Below, piece by piece: positions 8,296-14,898 of a stretch of DNA of 14,898 bases (positions are counted from its first letter, which is position 1; each line of letters opens with the position of its first letter). The stretch comes from Thermoplasmatota archaeon (GTDB taxonomy: Archaea > Thermoplasmatota > Penumbrarchaeia > Penumbrarchaeales > Penumbrarchaeaceae). The stretch covers positions 1 to 14,898 of the forward strand of contig JAFGJI010000046.1 of assembly GCA_016929175.1 (NCBI GenBank). The letters run 5' to 3'. The translations under genes were made by a program, and so were the position numbers. The notes beneath the pieces are model-generated. The model was not told the DNA's origin. It did not search any database and worked only from the letters and a program-made list of their open reading frames with translations.

Positions 8296-11200
8296 TCATT
8301 CATCCTCTTTTTCCTTCTGTTCTCTGCGGTAGAAAAGGGACGATATGCCCAGGACACCCACTATCACGAAGAAGGTAATGATCCCTGCCGTTGTGACCTC
8401 TTCCATATCCAACTCCTCCTCGGGAGTTGTCTCCACAGGACTGGTCTCCATCACAGGTACGTCACTGGTCGTTGCATCTGTCTCATGCCAGCACCCCAGG
8501 TTTCCGCCGGGAAGAAGGGTAAGGACCTCAGCCGTTGCCGTAAGAACGTACAATCCCTTCTCAAGGGGCAGGTTCATTTTAACGATCCTCGTCTCACCTG
8601 GTAACAATCCCATGGCGATCTCCTCCGAGACCACTATTCCATCCGCCTTTTGGCCGTTGTAGAGGGATAGGTGGATCACCTCGATCCGGGAAGGGTTAGG
8701 ATTATGGACCTTGACCTCCAGCGCTCTGGAATAGCGATCACCGACCATTGCCTGTTCCATGATCTCCACTGACACATGGGTTTCCACGGTCGCCAGGAAA
8801 TGGAGGAACAGGTCCCGGGCCGGGATATGGTTGGAGGACGCAGTGAGCCTGATGGATATATCCTGTCTGCCCCGACCGGTGACGTTGCTGTAGGACCAGT
8901 TCAGGAAAGCCTCTTCACCAATGTTCAGTTCATCCACGGGTAGCAGAATTGTCCCCTCCTCCACACTACCGTTGTGGGTGATGGCATGCACCAGCGTGTA
9001 GACCGGCCGCCTTTCCGAAAGGCCTTCGTGCATGTCCCAGGGAAAGCGGGGATAGCTGATGTTCAGAGGCCATGGGCCGATATTCTGTATCCGCGCTTCG
9101 ACCGTGATGTCCCCCCCTTCCGGAATGGCAGCGGGGGCCCCTTGGCAGCTCAGATCCAGAAGGGGCATGGAGTCCAGAACGATATATTCCTGGCTCTCGG
9201 AAAACGGAAGCCAGGAGGGGCCTTCCACCACCGACCATATATGGTTCACACCGGGTGATAATGTTATGTTCATCTCCACATGGACGGTGGAACCGGCGCC
9301 AATATCAAGAACAGTAAGGTTCAGTTCCTCCGAGAAGCTCCTGCTCCTGAGGAACAACGGCTCCATGGAGCGGTTCTGGAAGGCAAGCGGTGCCGAGGTT
9401 TCCGAACCGAAGACCTTCACAGTCCTGGTGCCGGCCGGTACGGTACCCCAGTTCCTGATGGAGACCTTCACGTTCGTTGTGGGCGATGAGGGGTCAATGA
9501 CGACAGGCTCCACATCCAATATCTCAAGGTCCGGCAGAGCCGGAAGGCTCGAGAACTTCTGCGATGTATGTGCGGGAATTCCCGATAAGGTCGGGACGGT
9601 CACCACAGAGAATCCCAGCTGGAATTCCTTAACGGATACCGTGAACTCCACCTGTAGTGTCTGACCCAGATCGTGAAAGTTCAGAACCTCGGAATCCCAG
9701 AACTCCTGGGAGAGGCCTCCCGTCTCCCTGTCCCTGATGACCCGGTAGAGGTCAGCCCGGACCATTCCGGATGGTGTCATTCCCCTGTATGACACTGTGG
9801 CGATCACCGATACCATGGTCCCCGGGGTGGCGTCGGGATCGGAAACGGAAAGAGAGGTCACTTCTCCGCCCCAGGAGAGATCCCGGACGGTGAACGTTGG
9901 AGATGTGGGGCTGGACAGATCGCCCTCGGATTCGGGGACCTCTATGAAACCCAGGTCGAATGTCGAGTCATTTCGCCTCATCATGGTGGGCGACAGCTCA
10001 AGGGACGAGCCCAAGGTTAACCGAAGAGGTTCCGTCCAATCATCGGAATGCATGCCGGAGGGATTGGTTGACACGTAAAGGTCACCCCCCATTCTGTTCC
10101 ATGCACGCCAGAGAGCATCATGCCCGCCTTCCGGGGATACAGTTACCCTGGAGGAGCTGATGAACTGCCGTGATGAGGCCACCTCAACAGCTTCCTCCAT
10201 CGGGGAGTCTGGAGCTGCCACCATCAACCGATAAGGGGCTCCCGTTACTGAGACCACAAGGAGAAGGTAAGGGGTGCTTCCCATTCCATCGACGAACGAG
10301 ACCTCTTCAATGAGCTGGTCCTCTTCCGTGACGATCTTCACGGTTTTGCTCCACCCATCACTCTCGGACCGGACGGAGTACATGGCCTCTCCCACCCCGG
10401 ACAGCCATGCAATGTGCAGGTTCCCCTTGTCGTCGAACCAGAGGTCCGGGTCGCGGTCCACTGCACCATCTTCAGTGATCCTTTCCGGGATCGTCCAGGT
10501 GTCGCCTTCAAGGAATGTGACCATGACCTCCCGGTCCTCCATCGTGGTGGCGTTCTCGTCGATGTCCTTGATGAAAGCGATGGCGGACCGCTGGTTCTCC
10601 TGGTCGGTGGCCAGGCAGGGGTGCTGTTCCGAACCGCCGTCCTGCGTGACCCGTGAAGGGCTCCCGTTGAAGTTCCCATGGATATCACCTATGTGGTAAT
10701 ACAGCCTCATCGAGGTTGACCTGGCAGCCATGTCTTCCATGTACCCGGCTTCCGACCATACCACTACAGGTCTTCCATCCCCGAGGTATTCGAGATCGGG
10801 GTGCGATTTGTAGGTATTGTTCCTGTATATTTCAGATTCGATAGTGCCGTCCCGATATACCAGGTGGGTGGTATGGCCGTCCCTGACGGTCAGTTCCAGC
10901 TGCCCGATGTTTCCCGAGGGGGCTGCCGCCGTATCCGTTCCCATACCCTGGAGGTCGAGGTCCCATCGAACAGGTGCATTTCCGGTCCTCAGACCAAGGT
11001 CGTTAAGGAAGAGCGAGTCCTCGAAGCTAAGCTCTGCGGACCCGGACCAATGGGGCCCTGTCCCCTCCATGCTGCATGTCCATGACGCCGATATGTCCCC
11101 TGCGAGCCTGGGATCGTCGTAGCCGGGGAGACAGAGCGTCACTATGTCAGTTGTGTTGCCCGATATCTTGATGTCCAAGGTGGAGATGATGGGTCCGAAA

Positions 11201-12444
11201 TGCCCATCTTCCCCCACGCTCAGGAAGGTGGAGGCCTCTGCATATCCCTCCATCAGGATCTCCGGTAACGGCAGTTCGATGGGGTCTTGGTAAGCCCCCG
11301 TTCCATGGAGCTTCCTTCCAAGTGTCAGGACCGACAGCTCCATGCTCATAGCCGTTGATCCATCCATACCGAAGGTGAAATTCCCATGGGCAGAAGGAAG
11401 GAAAGCCTTTCCTTCCTGAGGGACAGTAGTGCGGTAAGAGGTGTTCGAACCCCCTTCGATCGGCGTGTCGCCCCGGGAGATGATCGTCGTGGTGCCGTCA
11501 AGGAGAATATAGGCAGAGAGGAAGATCTCCTCTCTGTCGTCGTTCAATACGACCTCCCCCACCCCGTTCATCCTGTTCGAGAGGGTCTTTACCGAACAGG
11601 TGCTGACGTCCAGCTTGCCGGTCAGGACATAGGAGGACAGGTCCCTGTCGAAGTACGAGTACCTTTTCTCAAGCTCACCGAACCAGGGCGGGACCGGGGA
11701 GATCCTGACCGTGTAGGACATCCGGGGAAGAGGTTGCCCGCCATATGTGGAATTGATGTTCAGTGTATGGTTCCCCTGCGGAAGCGAACCGGTGTCGAAG
11801 GAAGCCCTGAAATGCGTCCCCGAGACCCTTGTGCCGTATTCCATGAATTGCCCTTCGATGGTTGCGTAGACCCTTATGAGGGACGGGTCCTCGACATCCT
11901 GAAAGAAGATATCGAGGTCCACGGCGTTCTCGATGCCGGCAATGTATTCTCCGAATACCTCCGGGTCCGGGTTCCCGTCCTGGTCGGAGGAGACCCGCCC
12001 TATGAACGGAAGCGATACCATCAGAGACCTGACGTTGTTGCTCTCGCTGACCTCCCGTTCAACCCCATCGGTATCGACAACTGCGACTATCAGGTGGGTT
12101 CCGGGTCTTTCCGGGACCCATTTGAACTCCTTGATGAACTCATGTCCCGGGCTCAGGGGTACCAGGGGGAACGTGACGACGATGCTCCGGTTGGGTCTTG
12201 AACCGTCCTCGAGATCCAGGACAACGACCCCAACGTCCGAGTTCGATGACATCCCGAGGTTCTTGATCCTCAGGGTGCCCTGATAGCCGTCCCTCGTGGG
12301 GGATATCTTGAGCTCGGTGATCGAAAGGTCTGGAGCCCCGTTGAGCTGACCGGAGGCACAGGAAATGATGTTGAGGGATGGGATGACCAGTAGAAGTACA
12401 GCAAATATCACCAGGTGCAGGGTCCGGGATGAATGCTCGCTCAT
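8296..12444 (-). CDS. Large membrane-anchored surface protein: CARDB-like domains plus sialidase-like beta-propeller
   Basis: From the ATG at 12444 the product is 1382 aa. Residues 1 to about 31 are a signal peptide (hydrophobic LHLVIFAVLLLVIPSLNII). A CARDB-like domain follows at about 36-130 (APDLSITELKISP, ESNNV), then Ig-like and unassigned beta-rich regions to about 545. A propeller-like region at about 549-810 has repeats such as DPDLWFDDKGNLHIAWLSG, similar to the repeats of sialidase-type propellers. Four more beta-sandwich units begin near 862, 970, 1093 and 1222. A single TM (about 1350-1370, GIITFFVIVGVLGISSLF) and a charged tail RREQKEKEDE end the chain. About 17 N-x-S/T sequons are present. 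No catalytic residues are evident, so adhesion, matrix or binding scaffold is inferred. The frame runs back to 12561, but those 39 residues lie across the TATA box and have no signal-like character, so the start at 12444 is preferred and may be leaderless. Confidence 0.85.
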   Translation of the reverse strand: MSEHSSRTLHLVIFAVLLLVIPSLNIISCASGQLNGAPDLSITELKISPTRDGYQGTLRIKNLGMSSNSDVGVVVLDLEDGSRPNRSIVVTFPLVPLSPGHEFIKEFKWVPERPGTHLIVAVVDTDGVEREVSESNNVRSLMVSLPFIGRVSSDQDGNPDPEVFGEYIAGIENAVDLDIFFQDVEDPSLIRVYATIEGQFMEYGTRVSGTHFRASFDTGSLPQGNHTLNINSTYGGQPLPRMSYTVRISPVPPWFGELEKRYSYFDRDLSSYVLTGKLDVSTCSVKTLSNRMNGVGEVVLNDDREEIFLSAYILLDGTTTIISRGDTPIEGGSNTSYRTTVPQEGKAFLPSAHGNFTFGMDGSTAMSMELSVLTLGRKLHGTGAYQDPIELPLPEILMEGYAEASTFLSVGEDGHFGPIISTLDIKISGNTTDIVTLCLPGYDDPRLAGDISASWTCSMEGTGPHWSGSAELSFEDSLFLNDLGLRTGNAPVRWDLDLQGMGTDTAAAPSGNIGQLELTVRDGHTTHLVYRDGTIESEIYRNNTYKSHPDLEYLGDGRPVVVWSEAGYMEDMAARSTSMRLYYHIGDIHGNFNGSPSRVTQDGGSEQHPCLATDQENQRSAIAFIKDIDENATTMEDREVMVTFLEGDTWTIPERITEDGAVDRDPDLWFDDKGNLHIAWLSGVGEAMYSVRSESDGWSKTVKIVTEEDQLIEEVSFVDGMGSTPYLLLVVSVTGAPYRLMVAAPDSPMEEAVEVASSRQFISSSRVTVSPEGGHDALWRAWNRMGGDLYVSTNPSGMHSDDWTEPLRLTLGSSLELSPTMMRRNDSTFDLGFIEVPESEGDLSSPTSPTFTVRDLSWGGEVTSLSVSDPDATPGTMVSVIATVSYRGMTPSGMVRADLYRVIRDRETGGLSQEFWDSEVLNFHDLGQTLQVEFTVSVKEFQLGFSVVTVPTLSGIPAHTSQKFSSLPALPDLEILDVEPVVIDPSSPTTNVKVSIRNWGTVPAGTRTVKVFGSETSAPLAFQNRSMEPLFLRSRSFSEELNLTVLDIGAGSTVHVEMNITLSPGVNHIWSVVEGPSWLPFSESQEYIVLDSMPLLDLSCQGAPAAIPEGGDITVEARIQNIGPWPLNISYPRFPWDMHEGLSERRPVYTLVHAITHNGSVEEGTILLPVDELNIGEEAFLNWSYSNVTGRGRQDISIRLTASSNHIPARDLFLHFLATVETHVSVEIMEQAMVGDRYSRALEVKVHNPNPSRIEVIHLSLYNGQKADGIVVSEEIAMGLLPGETRIVKMNLPLEKGLYVLTATAEVLTLLPGGNLGCWHETDATTSDVPVMETSPVETTPEEELDMEEVTTAGIITFFVIVGVLGISSLFYRREQKEKEDE
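8304..8322 (+). terminator. Possible pyrimidine-tract terminator of the seven-TM gene
   Basis: Eleven bases after the stop the plus strand reads a C/T-rich run including TTTTT at 8308-8312. Archaeal termination often occurs at U-tracts without a hairpin. The same bases encode the Glu/Lys-rich tail of the opposite gene, which may be the only reason for the run. Confidence 0.25.
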
Positions 12445-12458
12445 CCTACTTGGATGAG
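12440..12458. promoter_or_regulatory. Inverted repeat over the CARDB gene start, operator candidate
   Basis: CTCATCC, a five-base spacer and GGATGAG form a perfect seven-base inverted repeat. It spans the start codon (12442-12444) and the predicted transcription start of the CARDB gene, just downstream of its TATA box, the usual place for an archaeal repressor site. In the mRNA it could alternatively fold over the start codon. Confidence 0.4.
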
Positions 12459-12466
12459 ATGGTTCG

Positions 12467-12478
12467 ATATTATAATTT
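12467..12478 (-). promoter_or_regulatory. TATA box for the CARDB surface-protein gene
   Basis: On the minus strand this reads AAATTATAATAT. Its centre is about 28 bases from the ATG at 12444, so the transcript should begin at or within a few bases of the start codon. AGTAGG touches the ATG directly, too close to work as a normal ribosome binding site, which fits leaderless translation. Confidence 0.6.
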
Positions 12479-12512
12479 CTGGAGGACGGGCGATAAGTTC
12501 TCATCCTACACA

Positions 12513-12521
12513 TTTTAATAT
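12513..12521 (+). promoter_or_regulatory. TATA box of the ribosomal protein operon
   Basis: TTTTAATAT lies about 64 bases before the L11 start codon. A start site about 26 bases downstream falls near 12543, leaving a leader of about 38 bases that holds a short hairpin and a GGGAGGA ribosome binding site. Confidence 0.6.
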
Positions 12522-12546
12522 CAAAACAACTTTGGGGCCTTGCTGT

Positions 12547-12559
12547 GCCCCGCTGGGGC
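12547..12559 (+). promoter_or_regulatory. Hairpin at the 5' end of the rpl11 leader
   Basis: GCCCC, loop GCT and GGGGC form a perfect five-pair G/C stem, only a few bases after the predicted transcription start and nine bases before the ribosome binding site. A GGGGC at 12534-12538 could compete for the GCCCC arm, but it is probably upstream of the transcript. The role is unknown; it could protect the 5' end or take part in feedback control. Confidence 0.4.
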
Positions 12560-12567
12560 ATTCACCC

Positions 12568-12574
12568 GGGAGGA
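12568..12574 (+). promoter_or_regulatory. Ribosome binding site of rpl11
   Basis: GGGAGGA lies six bases before the ATG at 12581. It decides that start over the in-frame GTG at 12545, which would place this site inside the coding region. Confidence 0.7.
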
Positions 12575-12580
12575 ACCTCC

Positions 12581-13057
12581 ATGGTAGAGAAGATCGAAGC
12601 GCTGGTTGACGGCGGAAAAGCATCCGCGGGCCCTCCCCTGGGCCCGGCACTGGGCCCTCTTGGTGTCAACATCAGCCAGATCGTGGGCGAGATCAACAAG
12701 AAGACAAAGGATTTCACCGGTATGAAGGTCCCGGTCACGATAATCATCGACCCCAAGACAAAGGAATATTCCATATCCGTCGGGACCCCCCCGACATCCT
12801 CCCTCCTTCTCCAGGAAGCAGGAAGGGATAAGGGGCCGGGAAGCGTCACGGATACCATTGACATCTCCATCGAGAAGGCCATCAAGGTTGCCAGGATGAA
12901 ACGGGAGAACCTGCTGGCGACCTCGCTCGAAGCCGCGGTCAAGGAGGTGCTGGGAACGGCCGTCTCGATGCACGTCACCGTTGACGGCAAGGATCCCAGG
13001 GAGGTACAAAAGCTTATAAATGAGGGCCATTATTCAGCCCTCCTCACCTCCGAGTGA
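12581..13057 (+). CDS. rpl11: Large ribosomal subunit protein uL11
   Basis: The 158-aa product is archaeal L11, which binds the GTPase-associated region of 23S rRNA at the base of the stalk. The N-terminal domain shows the hallmark GKASAGPPLGPALGPLGVNI at residues 12-31, followed by the SQIVGEINKKTKDF and VPVTIIIDP segments. The C-terminal RNA-binding domain ends with GTAVSMHVTVDGKDPREVQK. Length and motifs are normal for the family. The ATG at 12581 gives the usual archaeal N-terminus (MVEKIEALVDGGK) and follows a strong ribosome binding site. It is the first gene of the stalk operon, with its own TATA box, and is divergent from the CARDB surface gene. The secE-spt5 pair often found upstream of archaeal rpl11 is absent here. 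Confidence 0.97.
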   Translation: MVEKIEALVDGGKASAGPPLGPALGPLGVNISQIVGEINKKTKDFTGMKVPVTIIIDPKTKEYSISVGTPPTSSLLLQEAGRDKGPGSVTDTIDISIEKAIKVARMKRENLLATSLEAAVKEVLGTAVSMHVTVDGKDPREVQKLINEGHYSALLTSE

Positions 13058-13085
13058 GAGTGAAACGAAAGAAGCATCCGATGTA

Positions 13086-13116
13086 GGAGGAGCACTGGTC
13101 CGGAAGGGCCGCCTCC
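13086..13116 (+). promoter_or_regulatory. Bulged GNRA-capped hairpin between rpl11 and rpl1, candidate translational control site
   Basis: In the 83-base spacer, GGAGG (13086-13090) pairs with CCTCC (13112-13116). Inside, GGTCC (13097-13101) pairs with GGGCC (13106-13110), including one G-U pair, and closes a GGAA (GNRA-type) tetraloop. The two helices are separated by an asymmetric internal loop of AGCACT against one G. It ends 24 bases before the L1 start codon. Two helices around an asymmetric loop is the general layout of L1-binding mRNA sites, but the loop sequence has not been matched to one. Confidence 0.45.
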
Positions 13117-13140
13117 GCCCAACTACACGGGGTGTGTATC

Positions 13141-13785
13141 ATGGCAGAAGAAAAGATTGTCAAGGCAGTGACCGAGGCCCTGAAAAAGGCCCCGGAGCGC
13201 AAGTTCATAGAATCCGTCGAGCTTGCAATAAATCTGAAGGATGTCGACCTTGCGAACCCCAAGAACAGATTGACCGAGGAGATCATCCTTCCAAAGGGAA
13301 GGGGGAGACAGGTCAAGGTCGGACTTTTCGGCACCCCTGAGATGGCAGCAAAGGCGCAGGGTGTCGCGGACCTCATAATAGGGGCCGAGGAGATATCAAA
13401 GATGGCCGATGAGAAGTCCGAGACCAAGAAGAAAGTGAACGGTATAGATTTCTTCGTAGCCGAAGCCCCCCTGATGGCGGTCGTCGGTAAGAACCTCGGC
13501 GTCATTCTTGGCCCAAGGGGAAAGATGCCAAGGCCGATACCCCCTGGTGCTGATCCCGGACAGCTTATATCCAACCTTCGAAAGACCGTAAAGGTGAGGT
13601 CCAAGGACCGCAGGACCTTCCACGTTGCCGTCGGAACGAGGGACATGAACCCCAAGGACATTTCCACCAACATCGAATCGGTCCTCAACAGGATACGGTC
13701 AAAACTGGAGCGCGGCTACATGAACATCCATTCGGTCTACGTCAAGACGACGATGGGACCTGCTGTGAGGATCGACCTGAGGTGA
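13141..13785 (+). CDS. rpl1: Large ribosomal subunit protein uL1
   Basis: The 214-aa product is archaeal L1, which forms the L1 stalk on 23S rRNA near the E site and in several archaea and bacteria represses its own mRNA. The family signature GVILGPRGKMPRPIP lies at about residues 120-134, and the C-terminus shows the typical Y-V-K-T-T-M-G-P-A-V-R-I end. Length is normal. The ATG at 13141 gives MAEEKIVKAVTEAL and follows GGGGTG six bases upstream; a GTG at 13132 is in frame but overlaps that site. The preceding spacer holds a structured hairpin that may be a feedback element. Its stop codon forms part of the ribosome binding site of the next gene. Confidence 0.97.
   Translation: MAEEKIVKAVTEALKKAPERKFIESVELAINLKDVDLANPKNRLTEEIILPKGRGRQVKVGLFGTPEMAAKAQGVADLIIGAEEISKMADEKSETKKKVNGIDFFVAEAPLMAVVGKNLGVILGPRGKMPRPIPPGADPGQLISNLRKTVKVRSKDRRTFHVAVGTRDMNPKDISTNIESVLNRIRSKLERGYMNIHSVYVKTTMGPAVRIDLR
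13779..13785 (+). promoter_or_regulatory. Ribosome binding site of rpl10 embedded in the rpl1 stop
   Basis: GAGGTGA includes the last sense codon and the TGA stop of rpl1, five bases before the ATG at 13791. It is a seven-base match to the archaeal anti-SD complement. It selects ATG 13791 over the in-frame GTG at 13782 and suggests translational coupling of L1 and L10. Confidence 0.75.
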
Positions 13786-13790
13786 CCATC

Positions 13791-14813
13791 ATGGCGCATG
13801 TAGCGGAATATAAAAAGGATATCGTGAACGAGCTTCAGGGGATCATTCGGGATCACAGCACCATCGCAGTGGTGAAGATAGACCGGATCCCCGGTGTCCA
13901 GATGCAGAACATCAGAGCGAAGCTTCGGGACCAGATGACCATAAAGGTCGCCAAGAAGAACCTTATCAAGATAGCTTTTGAAGGTATGAAGGGCGAGAAG
14001 GCCGGCATAGAGAAGTTGGGAGACCATATGGACGGTCAGACAGCTGTTCTGGGTACGAACCTCAACCCTTTCACTCTGCACAAGATTCTTTCCCAGAACA
14101 TACAACCCATGCCCGCAAAGGGGGGTGATGAAGCACCCGAGGATATTACCGTACCCGCAGGAGAGACATCCTTTCCACCCGGGCCGATAGTGGGTGAGTT
14201 CGGAAAGGCGGGCATACCCGCTGCCATCGACAAGGGCAAGGTCATAATAAGGAAGACCGTGACCCCTGTGAAGAAAGGGGGCACGATCTCGAAGGAGGTC
14301 GCCTTCGCGCTCACCAAGCTAGGGATATTCCCTTTCAGGGTCGGGATAGAACTTGACGGTGCCTGGGAGGACGGAATTATCTACCAAACCCGCGACCTCG
14401 ATATCGACTTTGACGCTTACAGATCTCAGATGAACTATGGTATACAGATGGCCTTCAATCTGGCGGTGTTCACCGCCTACGCGACACCGCTGACCGCGGT
14501 GCCCATCCTGCAAAAGGCAAGGATCGAGGCCTACAATCTTGCAGTGTTCGCAGGTATCATGAACAAGGATACGGCGGACCTGATACTCTCCAAGGCCTAT
14601 GGAGGCATGCTCGCCTTGGCGAGGTTGATGAGCAACGAAGCGCTCGACAACGACCTCCAGGGTATTATCGAAGGGGCAGCTGCGGCCCATCAGGAAGCCA
14701 CCACCGCAGCCCCCGAGGATAAGAAGGTCGAGGAGAGCAAGGAAAAGGAGACCGAGGAAGAGGCCCCCACCGAGGAAGATGGAATGGCCGGACTTGGAGC
14801 ACTTTTCGGATGA
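13791..14813 (+). CDS. rpl10: Large ribosomal subunit stalk protein uL10 (P0)
   Basis: The 340-aa product is archaeal L10/P0, the base of the stalk that binds 23S rRNA beside L11 and carries L12 dimers to recruit translation GTPases. The N-terminal RNA-binding part reads MAHVAEYKKDIVNELQGII and continues through IPGVQMQNIRAKLR. The archaeal and eukaryotic insertion domain is present (from about NPFTLHKIL through VPAGETSFPPGPIVGEFGK). Helical spine segments that bind L12 follow, then an Ala/Glu/Lys-rich hinge and the conserved C-terminal peptide ending GMAGLGALFG, the factor-binding tail. Length is typical for archaea and far longer than bacterial L10. It starts five bases after the rpl1 stop and is followed after 32 bases by rpl12. 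Confidence 0.97.
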   Translation: MAHVAEYKKDIVNELQGIIRDHSTIAVVKIDRIPGVQMQNIRAKLRDQMTIKVAKKNLIKIAFEGMKGEKAGIEKLGDHMDGQTAVLGTNLNPFTLHKILSQNIQPMPAKGGDEAPEDITVPAGETSFPPGPIVGEFGKAGIPAAIDKGKVIIRKTVTPVKKGGTISKEVAFALTKLGIFPFRVGIELDGAWEDGIIYQTRDLDIDFDAYRSQMNYGIQMAFNLAVFTAYATPLTAVPILQKARIEAYNLAVFAGIMNKDTADLILSKAYGGMLALARLMSNEALDNDLQGIIEGAAAAHQEATTAAPEDKKVEESKEKETEEEAPTEEDGMAGLGALFG

Positions 14814-14833
14814 GAACGAAGATCAATAAAGAA

Positions 14834-14838
14834 GGAGG
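14834..14838 (+). promoter_or_regulatory. Ribosome binding site of rpl12
   Basis: GGAGG lies seven bases before the ATG at 14846 within an A-rich, probably unstructured spacer of 32 bases. Such a strong, open site fits the need for several L12 copies per L10. Confidence 0.7.
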
Positions 14839-14845
14839 AAAAAAA

Positions 14846-14898
14846 ATGGAATACATATACGGCGCCCTTCTGCTTCATTCCGCTGGCAAGCAGATAAA
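14846..14898 (+). CDS. rpl12: Large ribosomal subunit stalk protein P1 (archaeal L12), 3' partial
   Basis: Only the first 17 complete codons are inside the window. They read MEYIYGALLLHSAGKQI, which matches the highly conserved archaeal L12/P1 N-terminus (MEYIYAALLLH type), the dimerisation region that docks on the L10 spine helices. Its position after rpl10 completes the usual archaeal L11-L1-L10-L12 order. The rest of the gene lies beyond the right edge. Confidence 0.92.
   Translation, partial: MEYIYGALLLHSAGKQI

Larger units (their letters stand above)
12440..12509. repeat. Ten-base direct repeat spaced 60 bases in the divergent promoter region
   Basis: CTCATCCTAC occurs at 12440-12449 and again at 12500-12509. 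The second copy sits immediately before the TATA box of the ribosomal operon and repeats one arm of the inverted repeat at the CARDB gene start. Confidence 0.5.

Noticed and set aside
11386..12201. Plus-strand frame of 271 codons opposite the CARDB gene
   Set aside because: The opposite strand encodes a continuous surface protein with signal peptide and domains; the frame is rich in Arg, Gly, Asp and Pro in the way antisense shadows are, and it has no promoter or binding site.
12355..12361. Cys29 of the CARDB protein as a lipoprotein attachment site
   Set aside because: The context IISC lacks the small residue expected just before the cysteine, and the protein already has a C-terminal membrane anchor.
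12445..12561. N-terminal extension of 39 residues for the CARDB protein
   Set aside because: It crosses the TATA box and inverted repeat, has a composition unlike a signal peptide, and the hydrophobic export signal begins only after the ATG at 12444.
12545..12580. GTG start giving L11 a 12-residue extension
   Set aside because: The GTG falls near the predicted 5' end of the transcript, so leaderless use is conceivable, but a strong ribosome binding site sits inside the extension and archaeal L11 proteins begin where ATG 12581 does.
13782..13790. GTG at 13782 as the rpl10 start, overlapping the rpl1 stop
   Set aside because: The GAGGTGA site at 13779-13785 would overlap the start; ATG 13791 has correct spacing and the usual N-terminus.
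1..14898. CRISPR array, insertion sequence, tRNA or rRNA gene
   Set aside because: No regularly spaced repeat, transposase-like frame, terminal inverted repeat pair, or tRNA-like clover-leaf motif was seen while reading both strands.

Overview
The window reads as archaeal chromosome. The right end carries an archaeal-type ribosomal stalk operon in the order L11, L1, L10 (P0) and the start of L12 (P1). TATA-like boxes sit about 25 bases before several starts, and the ribosome binding sites match the archaeal 16S anti-SD (GGAGGTGA type). Large secreted proteins with CARDB/NEW3-type beta-sandwich repeats and a single C-terminal membrane anchor, a C25 (gingipain-like) peptidase and a COG4880-type beta-propeller protein together suggest a Thermoplasmatota-type euryarchaeon living by extracellular protein breakdown. 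That lineage call is inference; no rRNA gene is present to confirm it.

Layout: (1) 1-2475, plus strand, the 3' part of a secreted beta-propeller protein, cut by the left window edge. (2) 2521-3513, plus, a six-TM membrane protein of unknown function. (3) 3514-7536, minus, a 1340-aa C25 cysteine peptidase with signal peptide, propeptide-like region, catalytic domain, six roughly 105-aa beta-sandwich repeats and a C-terminal membrane anchor. (4) 7709-8293, plus, a small seven-TM protein resembling DUF4203/TMEM198-like proteins. (5) 8296-12444, minus, a 1382-aa membrane-anchored surface protein with CARDB-like domains and a sialidase-like propeller. (6) 12581-14898, plus, rpl11-rpl1-rpl10-rpl12, the last cut by the right edge.

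The gene order alternates. Genes 2/3 and 4/5 converge with 0 and 2 bases between stop codons. Genes 3/4 and 5/6 diverge from short promoter-bearing spacers. The left 12.4 kb looks like a cell-surface block: a peptidase and two large receptor or scaffold-like proteins with two small membrane proteins. The right end is housekeeping translation.

The most interesting non-coding signals are three. An inverted repeat overlaps the predicted start of the CARDB gene, with an extra copy of one arm 60 bases away next to the ribosomal promoter. A bulged GNRA-capped hairpin lies between rpl11 and rpl1. A hairpin sits at the predicted 5' end of the ribosomal mRNA. I see no tRNA, rRNA, CRISPR array, insertion sequence or clear new defence system. 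The best candidate for something under-described is the surface-protein set, whose domain architectures are unusual.
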